This document shows, piece after piece, positions 1-7,272 of a DNA stretch of 11,672 nucleotides. The translations under genes and the position numbers were made by a program. Position 1 is the stretch's first letter, and each line of letters starts with the position of its first letter. The DNA comes from an uncultured Elusimicrobium sp. Its GTDB lineage: Bacteria; Elusimicrobiota; Elusimicrobia; Elusimicrobiales; Elusimicrobiaceae. The stretch spans positions 1 to 11,672 of the forward strand of contig CAMGSK010000033.1 of assembly GCA_946061795.1 (NCBI GenBank), given 5' to 3'. The notes under the pieces were generated by a model. That model ran no database searches. It had not been told where the DNA came from and saw only the letters and a program-made list of their open reading frames with translations.

Positions 1-3000
1 TGAGAGCGCATACGCCGCGCAATACGTCGGGCGTATTGAGCATGAACGGATTGGGTGCTTTGTCTTCGCTGGTGCAGCGCGTCCGCGAAAACCGCCGCTT
101 AAATGCGGTGGCGGATTTGGTAGCCTCTTCCTTGACCACGGCGTATGACAACGCCGCGGTTCGCTTGCAATATATGCCGGCCGACTCCCAAATGGACGCG
201 GCGGCTTTATTAACGGAAGAGATGACCTCCGTACTGGCTTCCGTGAATGCGCCGGAAGAAACGAAAAAAATCATTTTGCAGACTCTGCCGGAAATCTTGA
301 CCCCGGGACTGGCTAAACATGCCGGATTGACGGTCATAGAAGAAAGCAGTCCGATTGAAAATTATTTAAGCGGAGTGCGCTCCGACGGTTTGCTGAAAGC
401 CACGCTTCCGACGGAAGAAATGAGCGGACTGGCCAATTTCTTCCGCGGTATGGTCATGTTCTCCTTAGACAAAATACGCAATGTTTTGGAAAACGGCCTG
501 CAGGTAGGATTGGGTACTTCTACGCCGGGTTCCATCTATGCGTCCAACAGCTTTGATATAGCCGTAGAATATTCACATAAAGCGCCCGGAGTGCCCAGCG
601 CCTATCGCACCACCTTTGAACAGCATTATGACCAACATGCCATTCCGGTGATTGTCGGATTGAATTCCACGGACATGCAGGGAGTTTCCCCCACGGGGAA
701 CGGAGACGTGCTGTATAAAACTTGGTCTCATGACCTTCCCGCGTCCGATTTGACTTTTGTGGCCGCTCATATGACCATTGACGGAAAAGAAGGATGGTAT
801 CGGCTGAGTCTGGTAAACGGAGAAATGACGGCTACGCCTTTTTCTGAAAATTCCGTTCGTCCCGTGACGCAGCAATCCTCCTCCGCGCAGTCTTCCGCCT
901 CTTCGGCGACATCCTCCTCCGGGTACTTATATTCGGGCATTCCCGTGATGGGTATGATTGATGCGGTCACCAAGATTTATAACTTTATCAAAAATTGGTT
1001 TGCCGCCAAGAAGACCGCTTCCGTGGTGCCGGCTCTCTCCCGCAAAGGAACGGCTCTTTCCCGCGTGGAGGCGTCTATCCCGGTATTGTCGGAATCTTCT
1101 TTGACCTCGGCGTTGCAGCGCGTCATTTACAAAGGCATGTCTTTGAAAATTCCGCTGATCGGAAGATGGAGCGCACACAAGCAGGCGTCTGCTTTTGCCG
1201 TCAAAGTGCAGGATATTGCGGCGCGTGCACGCTATCAGGCGCTGCTGGCTTTTGTGAAAGAATCCGGCCGGCGTTTCCATTTGTTAAACCAGAATGACGG
1301 TTTTAGAAAACTCTACCAAGTATTTTTATCCAAAGGCTTGGCGGAAGCCAATTTGCCGGAAAATATAAAAACAGCGGCAGAAGAGCAATTTGGCAAAATA
1401 TTGAAGGATTGGATGTATTCCTCTCCTTCTTCCAAAACCACCCATGCTTCGTATGCACAGCCGACGGGCGTTATTTCCGTGCCGGTGTATCGTCAGGGCA
1501 AAGTAATCGGCAAAGTGGAAATTGCCCAAGACAGCCGCTTCAAAATCCAGCCGAACCAGAGCGTCTATATTGAAGCGGTCAGCGATACCGAAGGTGAAAT
1601 GTATTTGCAGGAATATAAAGAGACTGCCGAAGGAACGACCGAAGCGGAGAAAAAATTAATCCGCTCCGACGTCCCTCTGCAGCTTTCTTCCCGGAAGAAT
1701 TTGGCTTCTTCGTTCGGCCTGAAGAAAATTACGGAAGGCTTGCTGATGATTAACAACCGCATCTGGCCTATGTTCGGTTTGTATTTGTTGGCCGGCATGA
1801 GCAACGTTTCTTCCGTCGTATCCACGTTTTCCAAAGAGACCTTCGCCATGAGTAATATGGACATGTATTTGATGGGCGGCGTTTCTTCCGTGGCGATGGG
1901 GATTATGTCTCTCTTCGTGGGCATTTGGCAAGACCGCTTGAGTTATACCAAAAAGGGCTACAATGACCGCCGCGGCCGTCTGATTATGACGAACTTGGGC
2001 TTGGTGTCGGCGATATTGTCCTTCTCCTTGCCGTGGCTGTTGGGCGGCATGAGCGGGGAATTGGGCGCGCCGGAGCTGTGGAAAAAGAACCTGTTAATTA
2101 CCTCGTTCCTGTTGTTGGGTATCAGCGGGGCATTTTTGGACGTGGCCATGAAACCGACGCTGATGGCCGTCAGCCACCGCGCCGATTACAGCGGCCGCGT
2201 GGGGTACCTCAGCGTGTTCAAGCAAACGGTGGGCAACGTATCCAATTATGTGGTGCCTCCCATTGCGATGGGATTGGCGGTGGCGTTTGGCGGATTTTGC
2301 GATTGGACGATTTTCTTCCCCATCTATACGATTGGCAGCTTGGCCATTGCGTCTGCGTATAATATCTTCAAAATGCATGAGCAGACGTTGGCGGTGACGG
2401 AAAATCCTTCCCGCAAAGAAGTGTTGTCCATTAAGAAGATGTTCAAAGAGCTTGTCGGCCATGAGAAACGCAAAAAATTGGTTCGCCGCGGCGTACTGGC
2501 CACTGCGTTCCACGGGGCGAATATGAGCATTTTCGGTCTGTTTGTCAACAGCACGGTGCAAGCGCATTTCCCGCAGTTTAAGATGTCGGACATGTACGCT
2601 GCGGCGGAAGGCGTGGACGGCTTCAGCGGCGTGATTAACGCGGTGTGGAACGTGATGAGCAACTCTTGGCTGGGATATTCCATGCTGTTGTTCACGGTAC
2701 CCATTATTGTCGGACGTTTTATCGGAACCGGGTTGACCAAACATGCGCTGAAATTGCCCGGGTTGACGATTCCTAGACAGAACAGCGGCAATTTGCTCCG
2801 TCTCAGCGTGACGGGCGTATTGCTGGGCATTGTGGCGGTGAATTTGCCCTGGTGGGGTGCGAATGCGGCCGGTATTGTGCTGTTGGGCTTAGGATTGACG
2901 AATATTTCCCCGATTATCGGCGCCTATACAACGGATAATTCCCGCCACGCTTCCAACGCCGTTTCCGCGCTGCTTTCGGCTTCTACGCTGCTTAGTTTCG

Positions 3001-3227
3001 GCATCAGCACGGTGTTCGGTTTGCTGCTGGACTTGTGTGCACCGGGCAGTGTGGGATTCCTGGCGTTTTCTCTGCCGGTGATGATGCTGCTTTATCTGCA
3101 CACCTTCGGCAAAGATATTTCTACCGGACGTTTGCTGGATAAAGAAAATGCACCGGAAACAACGCAGGAAGAAGCCGCTGAAGCGCAGGACGATGATTTG
3201 AATATAGACGACGCTTTGCCGAACTAA
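1..3227 (+). CDS. Large membrane protein: unrecognised soluble N-terminal region fused to an MFS transporter domain (5' partial)
   Basis: The reading frame is open to the left edge (first complete codon at 3), and neither the TTG at 36 nor the ATG at 42 has a convincing Shine-Dalgarno, so the gene very probably begins outside the window. Counting from TTG 36, 1063 residues are visible. Residues 1-275 are soluble, mixed alpha/beta-looking and unrecognised. Residues 278-296 are a Ser/Ala-rich linker. Residues 300-560 form a second soluble stretch. From about 572 to 1024 there are about 12 hydrophobic helices in a 6+6 layout with a charged central loop (780-817), as in the major facilitator superfamily. 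The loop after helix 2 has a stretched MFS motif A: G629, D633-R634, then R646-G647-R648. The C-terminus is acidic. MFS proteins are usually 400-500 residues, so the N-terminal extension is extraordinary. Transport is inferred from fold only; the substrate is unknown. Confidence 0.75.
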   Translation, partial: RAHTPRNTSGVLSMNGLGALSSLVQRVRENRRLNAVADLVASSLTTAYDNAAVRLQYMPADSQMDAAALLTEEMTSVLASVNAPEETKKIILQTLPEILTPGLAKHAGLTVIEESSPIENYLSGVRSDGLLKATLPTEEMSGLANFFRGMVMFSLDKIRNVLENGLQVGLGTSTPGSIYASNSFDIAVEYSHKAPGVPSAYRTTFEQHYDQHAIPVIVGLNSTDMQGVSPTGNGDVLYKTWSHDLPASDLTFVAAHMTIDGKEGWYRLSLVNGEMTATPFSENSVRPVTQQSSSAQSSASSATSSSGYLYSGIPVMGMIDAVTKIYNFIKNWFAAKKTASVVPALSRKGTALSRVEASIPVLSESSLTSALQRVIYKGMSLKIPLIGRWSAHKQASAFAVKVQDIAARARYQALLAFVKESGRRFHLLNQNDGFRKLYQVFLSKGLAEANLPENIKTAAEEQFGKILKDWMYSSPSSKTTHASYAQPTGVISVPVYRQGKVIGKVEIAQDSRFKIQPNQSVYIEAVSDTEGEMYLQEYKETAEGTTEAEKKLIRSDVPLQLSSRKNLASSFGLKKITEGLLMINNRIWPMFGLYLLAGMSNVSSVVSTFSKETFAMSNMDMYLMGGVSSVAMGIMSLFVGIWQDRLSYTKKGYNDRRGRLIMTNLGLVSAILSFSLPWLLGGMSGELGAPELWKKNLLITSFLLLGISGAFLDVAMKPTLMAVSHRADYSGRVGYLSVFKQTVGNVSNYVVPPIAMGLAVAFGGFCDWTIFFPIYTIGSLAIASAYNIFKMHEQTLAVTENPSRKEVLSIKKMFKELVGHEKRKKLVRRGVLATAFHGANMSIFGLFVNSTVQAHFPQFKMSDMYAAAEGVDGFSGVINAVWNVMSNSWLGYSMLLFTVPIIVGRFIGTGLTKHALKLPGLTIPRQNSGNLLRLSVTGVLLGIVAVNLPWWGANAAGIVLLGLGLTNISPIIGAYTTDNSRHASNAVSALLSASTLLSFGISTVFGLLLDLCAPGSVGFLAFSLPVMMLLYLHTFGKDISTGRLLDKENAPETTQEEAAEAQDDDLNIDDALPN

Positions 3228-3264
3228 GCGCAGCGTGCGGAAAAGGAAATTTAGCGGAGCATAA

Positions 3265-3296
3265 AAAATCCCCAAACTTTTTAGTTTGGGGATTTT
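3265..3296. terminator. Bidirectional intrinsic terminator between convergent genes
   Basis: A perfect 14-bp inverted repeat (3265-3278 with 3283-3296; arms AAAATCCCCAAACT and its complement) surrounds a TTTT loop. The A-run on one side and T-run on the other give a U-tract on either strand. It lies 37 nt after the MFS-fusion stop and 14 nt after the murC stop, so it can end both convergent transcripts. Confidence 0.9.
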
Positions 3297-3310
3297 GATG
3301 TATGAAGGTC

Positions 3311-4726
3311 TTATTTTTTAAACGCCATGCAGCAATTGCTCAGCAGGCAGCGGGAACAGTCGGGGTTGTTCTGACGGGTGGTAAGCCGTTTCAGCAGGTT
3401 TTGGGCAAACGCGGTGAGCGTCGGGTCGCGCGCGCCCAGCACCAGCAGAATATCTCCCGGCTGAGCGGCGGCGGCCATTTCGGCCAAAATGCGTTCGCGG
3501 CAGGGGTCAAACGCGGCGTTTACGCCGTTTCTGACCAAGCCTTCATAGACGCTTTTGCTGGTGACGCCTTCGGGCACGGTGCCGCCGGGGTAATATACTT
3601 CCGTCAGCCAAATACGGTCATTGGCGCCGATGCACTGACTAAGGTTTTCCACAAATTCCGGCGTCAGCATTTTAATGGAAGTAAAAGCGTGCGGCTGGTA
3701 AAAAGCTAAAACTCTTTTGCCCCGCAAATGCGCGGCGTCAATGGTGGCGTGCAGTTTGTGCGGATTGTGGGCGAAATCGTCAATCACTTCTATGCCGTTG
3801 CTGCTGCCTATAGAGGCGAACCGCCGCGCCACACCGGAAAATTTCTCCAACGCTTCGGCGCAGGTTTTCAGGTCCACGTCGCATTCCAAAGCGGCGGCCA
3901 CGGCGGCGGTGGCGTTGGCCACGTTGTGCAAGCCGGGAATGTTGAGGTGAAACGCCTGGCCGTTAATCGTAAAATCGGATCCGAACCCATTGGCCCGGAC
4001 GTCTTGGGGGTGGATGTCGCCGCTGTGCAGACCGAAGGTTTTGCTGCCCGCGGCGGCGGCTTTGAGATTGTCTTCTTCCACGTTGACGATGGTTTTTTGG
4101 CAGTTTTTCACAAATTGCGTAAAGAACCCTTGCAGGACGTCTATTTCTTTGTGGTCTTTGCGCAAGTTTAAGCACAAGCCCAAATAGGGGTGGTATTTGA
4201 CGATGGAGCCGTCGCTTTCGTCCGCTTCAATGACCAGCAGGTCCGACGCACCTTTATAGACGTTTCCAAATACGCCCTGCTCTTTTTGCAGCGACAAAAT
4301 GGCCGCTCCCGTAATAACGGACGGACTTTTGCCGGCGTAGGCCAGGATTTCATATATCATTGCCGTTGTGGTGCTTTTGCCGCTGGTGCCGGACACGGCC
4401 ACGGTGCGGTGTTCCGCCACGTGTTTGGCCAGCAGTTCGGAGCGGTGCATGGTGGGAATGTCCAGCTCTTTGGCTTTGCGTATTTCCGGGTTGTCGGCTT
4501 CAATGGCGGAAGAAAGCACGACCAAGTCCGTATGTTCGTCCAGCCCGCTTCCGTCTTGCGGAAAGAGGGAAATGTTTAAACGGCTAAGATAGTCCCATAA
4601 CGGGAGATCGCGGTAGCCTTTGCTGATCAGACGGTCCGATCCGGTGACGACGTCTCCGCCCATGGCGTGCAGCTGAGCCAGTGCGCTCATGCCTACGCCA
4701 CCAATACCTACAAAATGAATTTTCAT
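3311..4726 (-). CDS. murC: UDP-N-acetylmuramate--L-alanine ligase (MurC), divergent, with Cys-rich tail
   Basis: Cytoplasmic Mur ligase that adds L-Ala to UDP-MurNAc using ATP, the first peptide step of peptidoglycan synthesis. 471 aa, near the usual MurC length. The N-terminal Rossmann motif GIGGVGMS (7-14) is typical of MurC. The ATP P-loop is GTSGKST (113-119), where MurC normally has GTHGKTT. EADESD (167-172), N187...D191-H192, PGLHNVANA (264-272), RRF (301-303), DDFAHNP (316-322) and QPHAF (344-348) follow in family order. The usual MurC GAGD near the end reads GARD (431-434). The last 15 residues carry Cys457, 460, 465 and 466. The start at 4726 is chosen because ATG overlaps the dapB TGA (ATGA) and AAGGAC lies 8 nt upstream; a longer frame to 4816 lies inside dapB. 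DDFAH also occurs in Mpl, but the N-terminus is MurC-like. Last gene of the dapA-asd-dapB-murC operon. Confidence 0.88.
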   Translation of the reverse strand: MKIHFVGIGGVGMSALAQLHAMGGDVVTGSDRLISKGYRDLPLWDYLSRLNISLFPQDGSGLDEHTDLVVLSSAIEADNPEIRKAKELDIPTMHRSELLAKHVAEHRTVAVSGTSGKSTTTAMIYEILAYAGKSPSVITGAAILSLQKEQGVFGNVYKGASDLLVIEADESDGSIVKYHPYLGLCLNLRKDHKEIDVLQGFFTQFVKNCQKTIVNVEEDNLKAAAAGSKTFGLHSGDIHPQDVRANGFGSDFTINGQAFHLNIPGLHNVANATAAVAAALECDVDLKTCAEALEKFSGVARRFASIGSSNGIEVIDDFAHNPHKLHATIDAAHLRGKRVLAFYQPHAFTSIKMLTPEFVENLSQCIGANDRIWLTEVYYPGGTVPEGVTSKSVYEGLVRNGVNAAFDPCRERILAEMAAAAQPGDILLVLGARDPTLTAFAQNLLKRLTTRQNNPDCSRCLLSNCCMAFKK

Positions 4727-5412
4727 AATATAACGTCCTTTTTCTGGGATGATTTCAGTGTAAAACGGGCATAGTCGGACATGGTGTAGAATCCGGCCGG
4801 TTGACGCACCAGCCATGCCGCAATGCGTACTGCGGACGCGGCGAATAAGTCGCGGTCCAGCGCTTCGTGCTTGAGCATAATGCGGTCATGGGTGCCCGAC
4901 AGCGTCAAAATATGCGTGCCTGGCGTGTCGGCAAAGCGTTCGTAGGAAATGCGCTCCGGTGGCAGACCGATTAAATCCGCCAGTTTTTTGGCGGTGCCGG
5001 ACGGCGCGTCTTTCTTTTGTGTATGATGAATTTCATGCAAATTCATTTCATATCCGGCGTACATTTGGGCGGCTTTCTTGAGCAGTTCTCCAAAAAAATA
5101 TACGCTCAGACTGACGTTGGGTGCATAAAAAAGCGGAATCTTGTGCTCTTCCTGCATCTGAAACAAAAACCGTTCCGGCAGATTGGTCGTGCCAATGAGG
5201 CAGGCGGCTTTGTGCTGTTTGGCCCAATTAAATGCGTCTTGAGCTCCGTCCGGGGAGGAAAAGTCAATAATGATATCCGCTTCTTGGCCCAGTCCGTCTC
5301 CGGGCTCTCTGCCAGCCGTCACTTCCAAATTTAGTTCCGGCGATTGTGCAATAATCCGCGCGACGGCTTTGCCCATTTTGCCGCCGGCTCCGTTGATAAT
5401 GACTCTTTTCAC
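4723..5412 (-). CDS. dapB: 4-hydroxy-tetrahydrodipicolinate reductase (DapB)
   Basis: Cytoplasmic NAD(P)H-dependent reductase that converts 4-hydroxy-tetrahydrodipicolinate to tetrahydrodipicolinate in DAP/lysine synthesis. The nucleotide-binding loop GAGGKMG is at residues 8-14. The family signature runs from E127 to A141: His129-His130, then Lys133, Asp135 and APSGTA. His129 and Lys133 correspond to the catalytic His159 and Lys163 of E. coli DapB. At 229 aa it is shorter than the roughly 270-aa E. coli type; the shortening is mostly in the N-terminal part and the loops. The start is GTG at 5412, overlapping the asd stop as GTGA, with GGAG 8 nt upstream (5421-5424). Its TGA overlaps the murC ATG. 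Both overlaps suggest translational coupling. Confidence 0.95.
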   Translation of the reverse strand: MKRVIINGAGGKMGKAVARIIAQSPELNLEVTAGREPGDGLGQEADIIIDFSSPDGAQDAFNWAKQHKAACLIGTTNLPERFLFQMQEEHKIPLFYAPNVSLSVYFFGELLKKAAQMYAGYEMNLHEIHHTQKKDAPSGTAKKLADLIGLPPERISYERFADTPGTHILTLSGTHDRIMLKHEALDRDLFAASAVRIAAWLVRQPAGFYTMSDYARFTLKSSQKKDVIL

Positions 5413-6287
5413 AGAAAATTCTCCAATAAAAATTGAACAATTTGGCGGCCGTTCATGGCCGCTCCTTTTAACAAATTGTCAAACGTGACGAAATAATGAA
5501 TGACGTTGGGTTCTTCCGCGTCTTGGCGCAAGCGGCAAACAAAAGTTTCTTCCCGTCCGGAGGCTTCCTTGGGAGTGACAATGGCGTCGCTGTACGTTAA
5601 ATTGGGGAAGGTGTTCCACAGCGTTTTGACTTGTTGCAAATCAAAAGCCTCTTCGGCTTTTAAAGTGACGCCCAGGCTGTGCGCATTTTCCACCGCCACA
5701 CGTACGGTGTGCGGATATACTTTAACGCGGGGCAGCCGCAAAATTTTGCGCGTTTCGTAAATGCCTTTTAATTCTTCGGAAGAATAGCCGTTGTCCTGCA
5801 CGGAACCGATAAGCGGGACGCAATTGTTGGCGTACAAAGACCCCGGCGTGCGGAAATCTTCCAACAGTTTTTTACCGCCGCCGCTGATAGCCTGGTAAGA
5901 ACAGAAAAACGCCTCCGTCAAATGATAATGCGCCATTAAAGGCGCCATGGTCATGACTAACCCCGTCGTGGTGCAATTGGGACTGGCGATCAGACGCGTC
6001 TGGGCGGTGATGGCGTCGGAATTGATTTCGGGGATGACCAGCGGCACGTTTTTATTGAGGCGGAACTGAGAAGACATGTCCACCAAAAAACGTACGCGGT
6101 CTTTTAGCTTTTCGTACAGGGCCGCGCTGTCGGGATTGTCTGTGCACAGCACGGCCGCGTCCAGTGCGGAAATGTCGTCGTTGCGGCCGAATAATTTGGT
6201 TTCAAAAGGTACGGTGATTTTTTTAAATTCCTGCTGTAATGTGCGGCCCACCAGGCCGTTTGCTCCAATGATGCCTACGGTTTTCAT
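5409..6287 (-). CDS. asd: Aspartate-semialdehyde dehydrogenase
   Basis: NADP-dependent enzyme that reduces aspartyl-4-phosphate to aspartate-4-semialdehyde, the branch point for DAP/lysine, threonine and methionine. The N-terminal GANGLVG (8-14) is the nucleotide-binding loop. SPNCTTTGLV carries the catalytic Cys105. QAISGGG follows, then the RVKVYPHTVRVAVE segment with the probable active-site His, and DNLLKGAAMNGRQ near the C-terminus. All are in Asd order. 292 aa is compact compared with the usual 330-370. The start at 6287 is chosen because AGGAG (6293-6297) sits 5 nt upstream. An in-frame ATG at 6308 overlaps dapA and adds seven unconserved residues. The gene lies 8 nt after the dapA TAG, which overlaps the asd Shine-Dalgarno. 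Its own stop overlaps the dapB start. Confidence 0.95.
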   Translation of the reverse strand: MKTVGIIGANGLVGRTLQQEFKKITVPFETKLFGRNDDISALDAAVLCTDNPDSAALYEKLKDRVRFLVDMSSQFRLNKNVPLVIPEINSDAITAQTRLIASPNCTTTGLVMTMAPLMAHYHLTEAFFCSYQAISGGGKKLLEDFRTPGSLYANNCVPLIGSVQDNGYSSEELKGIYETRKILRLPRVKVYPHTVRVAVENAHSLGVTLKAEEAFDLQQVKTLWNTFPNLTYSDAIVTPKEASGREETFVCRLRQDAEEPNVIHYFVTFDNLLKGAAMNGRQIVQFLLENFL

Positions 6288-6295
6288 AAAAACTC

Positions 6296-7180
6296 CTAAA
6301 TCAGCCAAGAAGGATCGGTTTGTTTTAAGGCTTCGTCTATTTTTTGCCGGTTGATGGGGTCTATCGGCCCCAAAGGAAGCCGTACGGTTTCCTCTCCGAA
6401 GCCCAAACGGGAGAGGGCGTATTTTACGCAGGTGGGGTTTGTCTCCAAATAGAGCGCTTTCACCAGCGGATAAATGTGGGAAAAAACGTCAAAAGCTTTT
6501 TCCGTTTCCCCGCCGAGCCACGCCCGGTAAATTTGCACGAAGGCCGGAGCCAGCACGTTGGCCGCCGCGCTGATGATGCCGGAAGCGTTGACGGAAAGGT
6601 ATTGGGGAAATAAATCGTCATTGCCGCAAAGATAATTGATTTGTTTGGAGTGCCGCACGGCGGTGTCCGTCACGTGCGCCATGTCATAATCGGATTCTTT
6701 GACGGCCCGGATTTGCGGAACGGCTTGCAGCAGTTTTTCCAGCGTTTGCGCGGAAAGTTTCAGCCCCGTGCGCCCCGGGATGTGATACAGCACGATAGGC
6801 GCGCCGCATTGGGCGGCCTGGCGGTAATGTTCAATGAGGCCGGAAGGATTGGGTTTGTTGTAGTACGGGGTGACCAGCAGGACCGCGTCGGGATGATACG
6901 GCAGAACGGCCCGTATGCTTTGCAGCGTAGTGCGCGTGCAGTTGGTGCCCGCTCCGATGATGATTTTGGCCCGCTTGCCGATTTGCTTGACGGCCGCGCG
7001 GAGCAATTCGTCTTTTTCCGTTTCATCCATAGCGGCGGCTTCGGCCGTGGTGCCCAAAAGCACCAGTCCGCCGACTCCGCAGGAAAGCTGGCGTTCAATC
7101 AGCTTTTCCAATGTGTGAAAATCCGTTTTTCCTTCCGCCGTAAACGGCGTGACTAAAGCGGTATATACGCCGCGGAACAT
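6296..7180 (-). CDS. dapA: 4-hydroxy-tetrahydrodipicolinate synthase (DapA)
   Basis: Class I aldolase-fold (TIM barrel) enzyme that condenses pyruvate with aspartate semialdehyde, the committed step to DAP and lysine. 294 aa, normal length. Visible landmarks are the GTTAEA segment (43-48, canonical GTTGES), YYNKP (106-110), YHIPGRTG (132-139) with catalytic Tyr132 and Arg137, and AVKESD with the Schiff-base Lys161. GTTAE in place of GTTGE removes one Gly, and the following Ser is Ala; the catalytic Thr pair is intact. The start at 7180 has AGGAGG (7185-7190) 4 nt upstream. First gene of the operon, divergent from sppA. The asd and dapB neighbours make the DapA assignment much safer than other members of the NAL/DHDPS family. 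Confidence 0.95.
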   Translation of the reverse strand: MFRGVYTALVTPFTAEGKTDFHTLEKLIERQLSCGVGGLVLLGTTAEAAAMDETEKDELLRAAVKQIGKRAKIIIGAGTNCTRTTLQSIRAVLPYHPDAVLLVTPYYNKPNPSGLIEHYRQAAQCGAPIVLYHIPGRTGLKLSAQTLEKLLQAVPQIRAVKESDYDMAHVTDTAVRHSKQINYLCGNDDLFPQYLSVNASGIISAAANVLAPAFVQIYRAWLGGETEKAFDVFSHIYPLVKALYLETNPTCVKYALSRLGFGEETVRLPLGPIDPINRQKIDEALKQTDPSWLI

Positions 7181-7272
7181 AGGGCCTCCTTCCTGCGCGG
7201 GCCGCCGCGCCTTTTTAATTATTTTACCATTAATTGCTATAATGAAGGGAGATTTTACGCAAGGGGAAAAAC
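7181..7272. promoter_or_regulatory. Divergent dapA/sppA intergenic promoter region
   Basis: This 92-bp spacer must hold the promoters for both the dapA operon and sppA. On the plus strand an extended -10, TGCTATAAT (7235-7243), gives a start near 7250 and a short leader; AAGGGG at 7261-7266 is the sppA Shine-Dalgarno. On the minus strand the best -10 is TAAAAT (7226-7221) with only a weak TTCATT-like -35 (7247-7242), overlapping the sppA -10. The two promoters would then compete for the same face-to-face segment. The plus-strand call is fairly good and the minus-strand call weak. Confidence 0.55.

Noticed and set aside
36..44. TTG (36) or ATG (42) as the start of the MFS-fusion gene
   Set aside because: The frame is open to base 3 with no stop, and no Shine-Dalgarno precedes either codon, so the gene is treated as 5' partial.
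2094..2830. Long minus-strand ORFs (216 and 168 aa) inside the MFS-fusion gene
   Set aside because: They are antisense to a clearly coding membrane domain, rich in His/Arg/Gln, lack motifs and overlap each other in different frames.
3302..4592. Plus-strand ORFs of 74-147 aa opposite murC
   Set aside because: They are shadows of the conserved murC frame with low-complexity composition and no ribosome-binding sites.
3311..4726. Assigning the Mur ligase as Mpl (murein tripeptide recycling ligase) because of DDFAH
   Set aside because: The N-terminal GIGGVGMS and EADESD pattern and the C-terminal LGA-x-D are MurC-like; Mpl has GICGTFMGG and a C-terminal SNGGF.
4727..4816. 30-residue N-terminal extension of murC
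   Set aside because: It overlaps dapB, has no SD and precedes the conserved Rossmann start; the ATGA overlap and AAGGAC favour 4726.
6288..6308. Seven-residue extension of asd
   Set aside because: It overlaps the dapA end, while the ATG at 6287 has AGGAG at good spacing directly before the nucleotide-binding motif.
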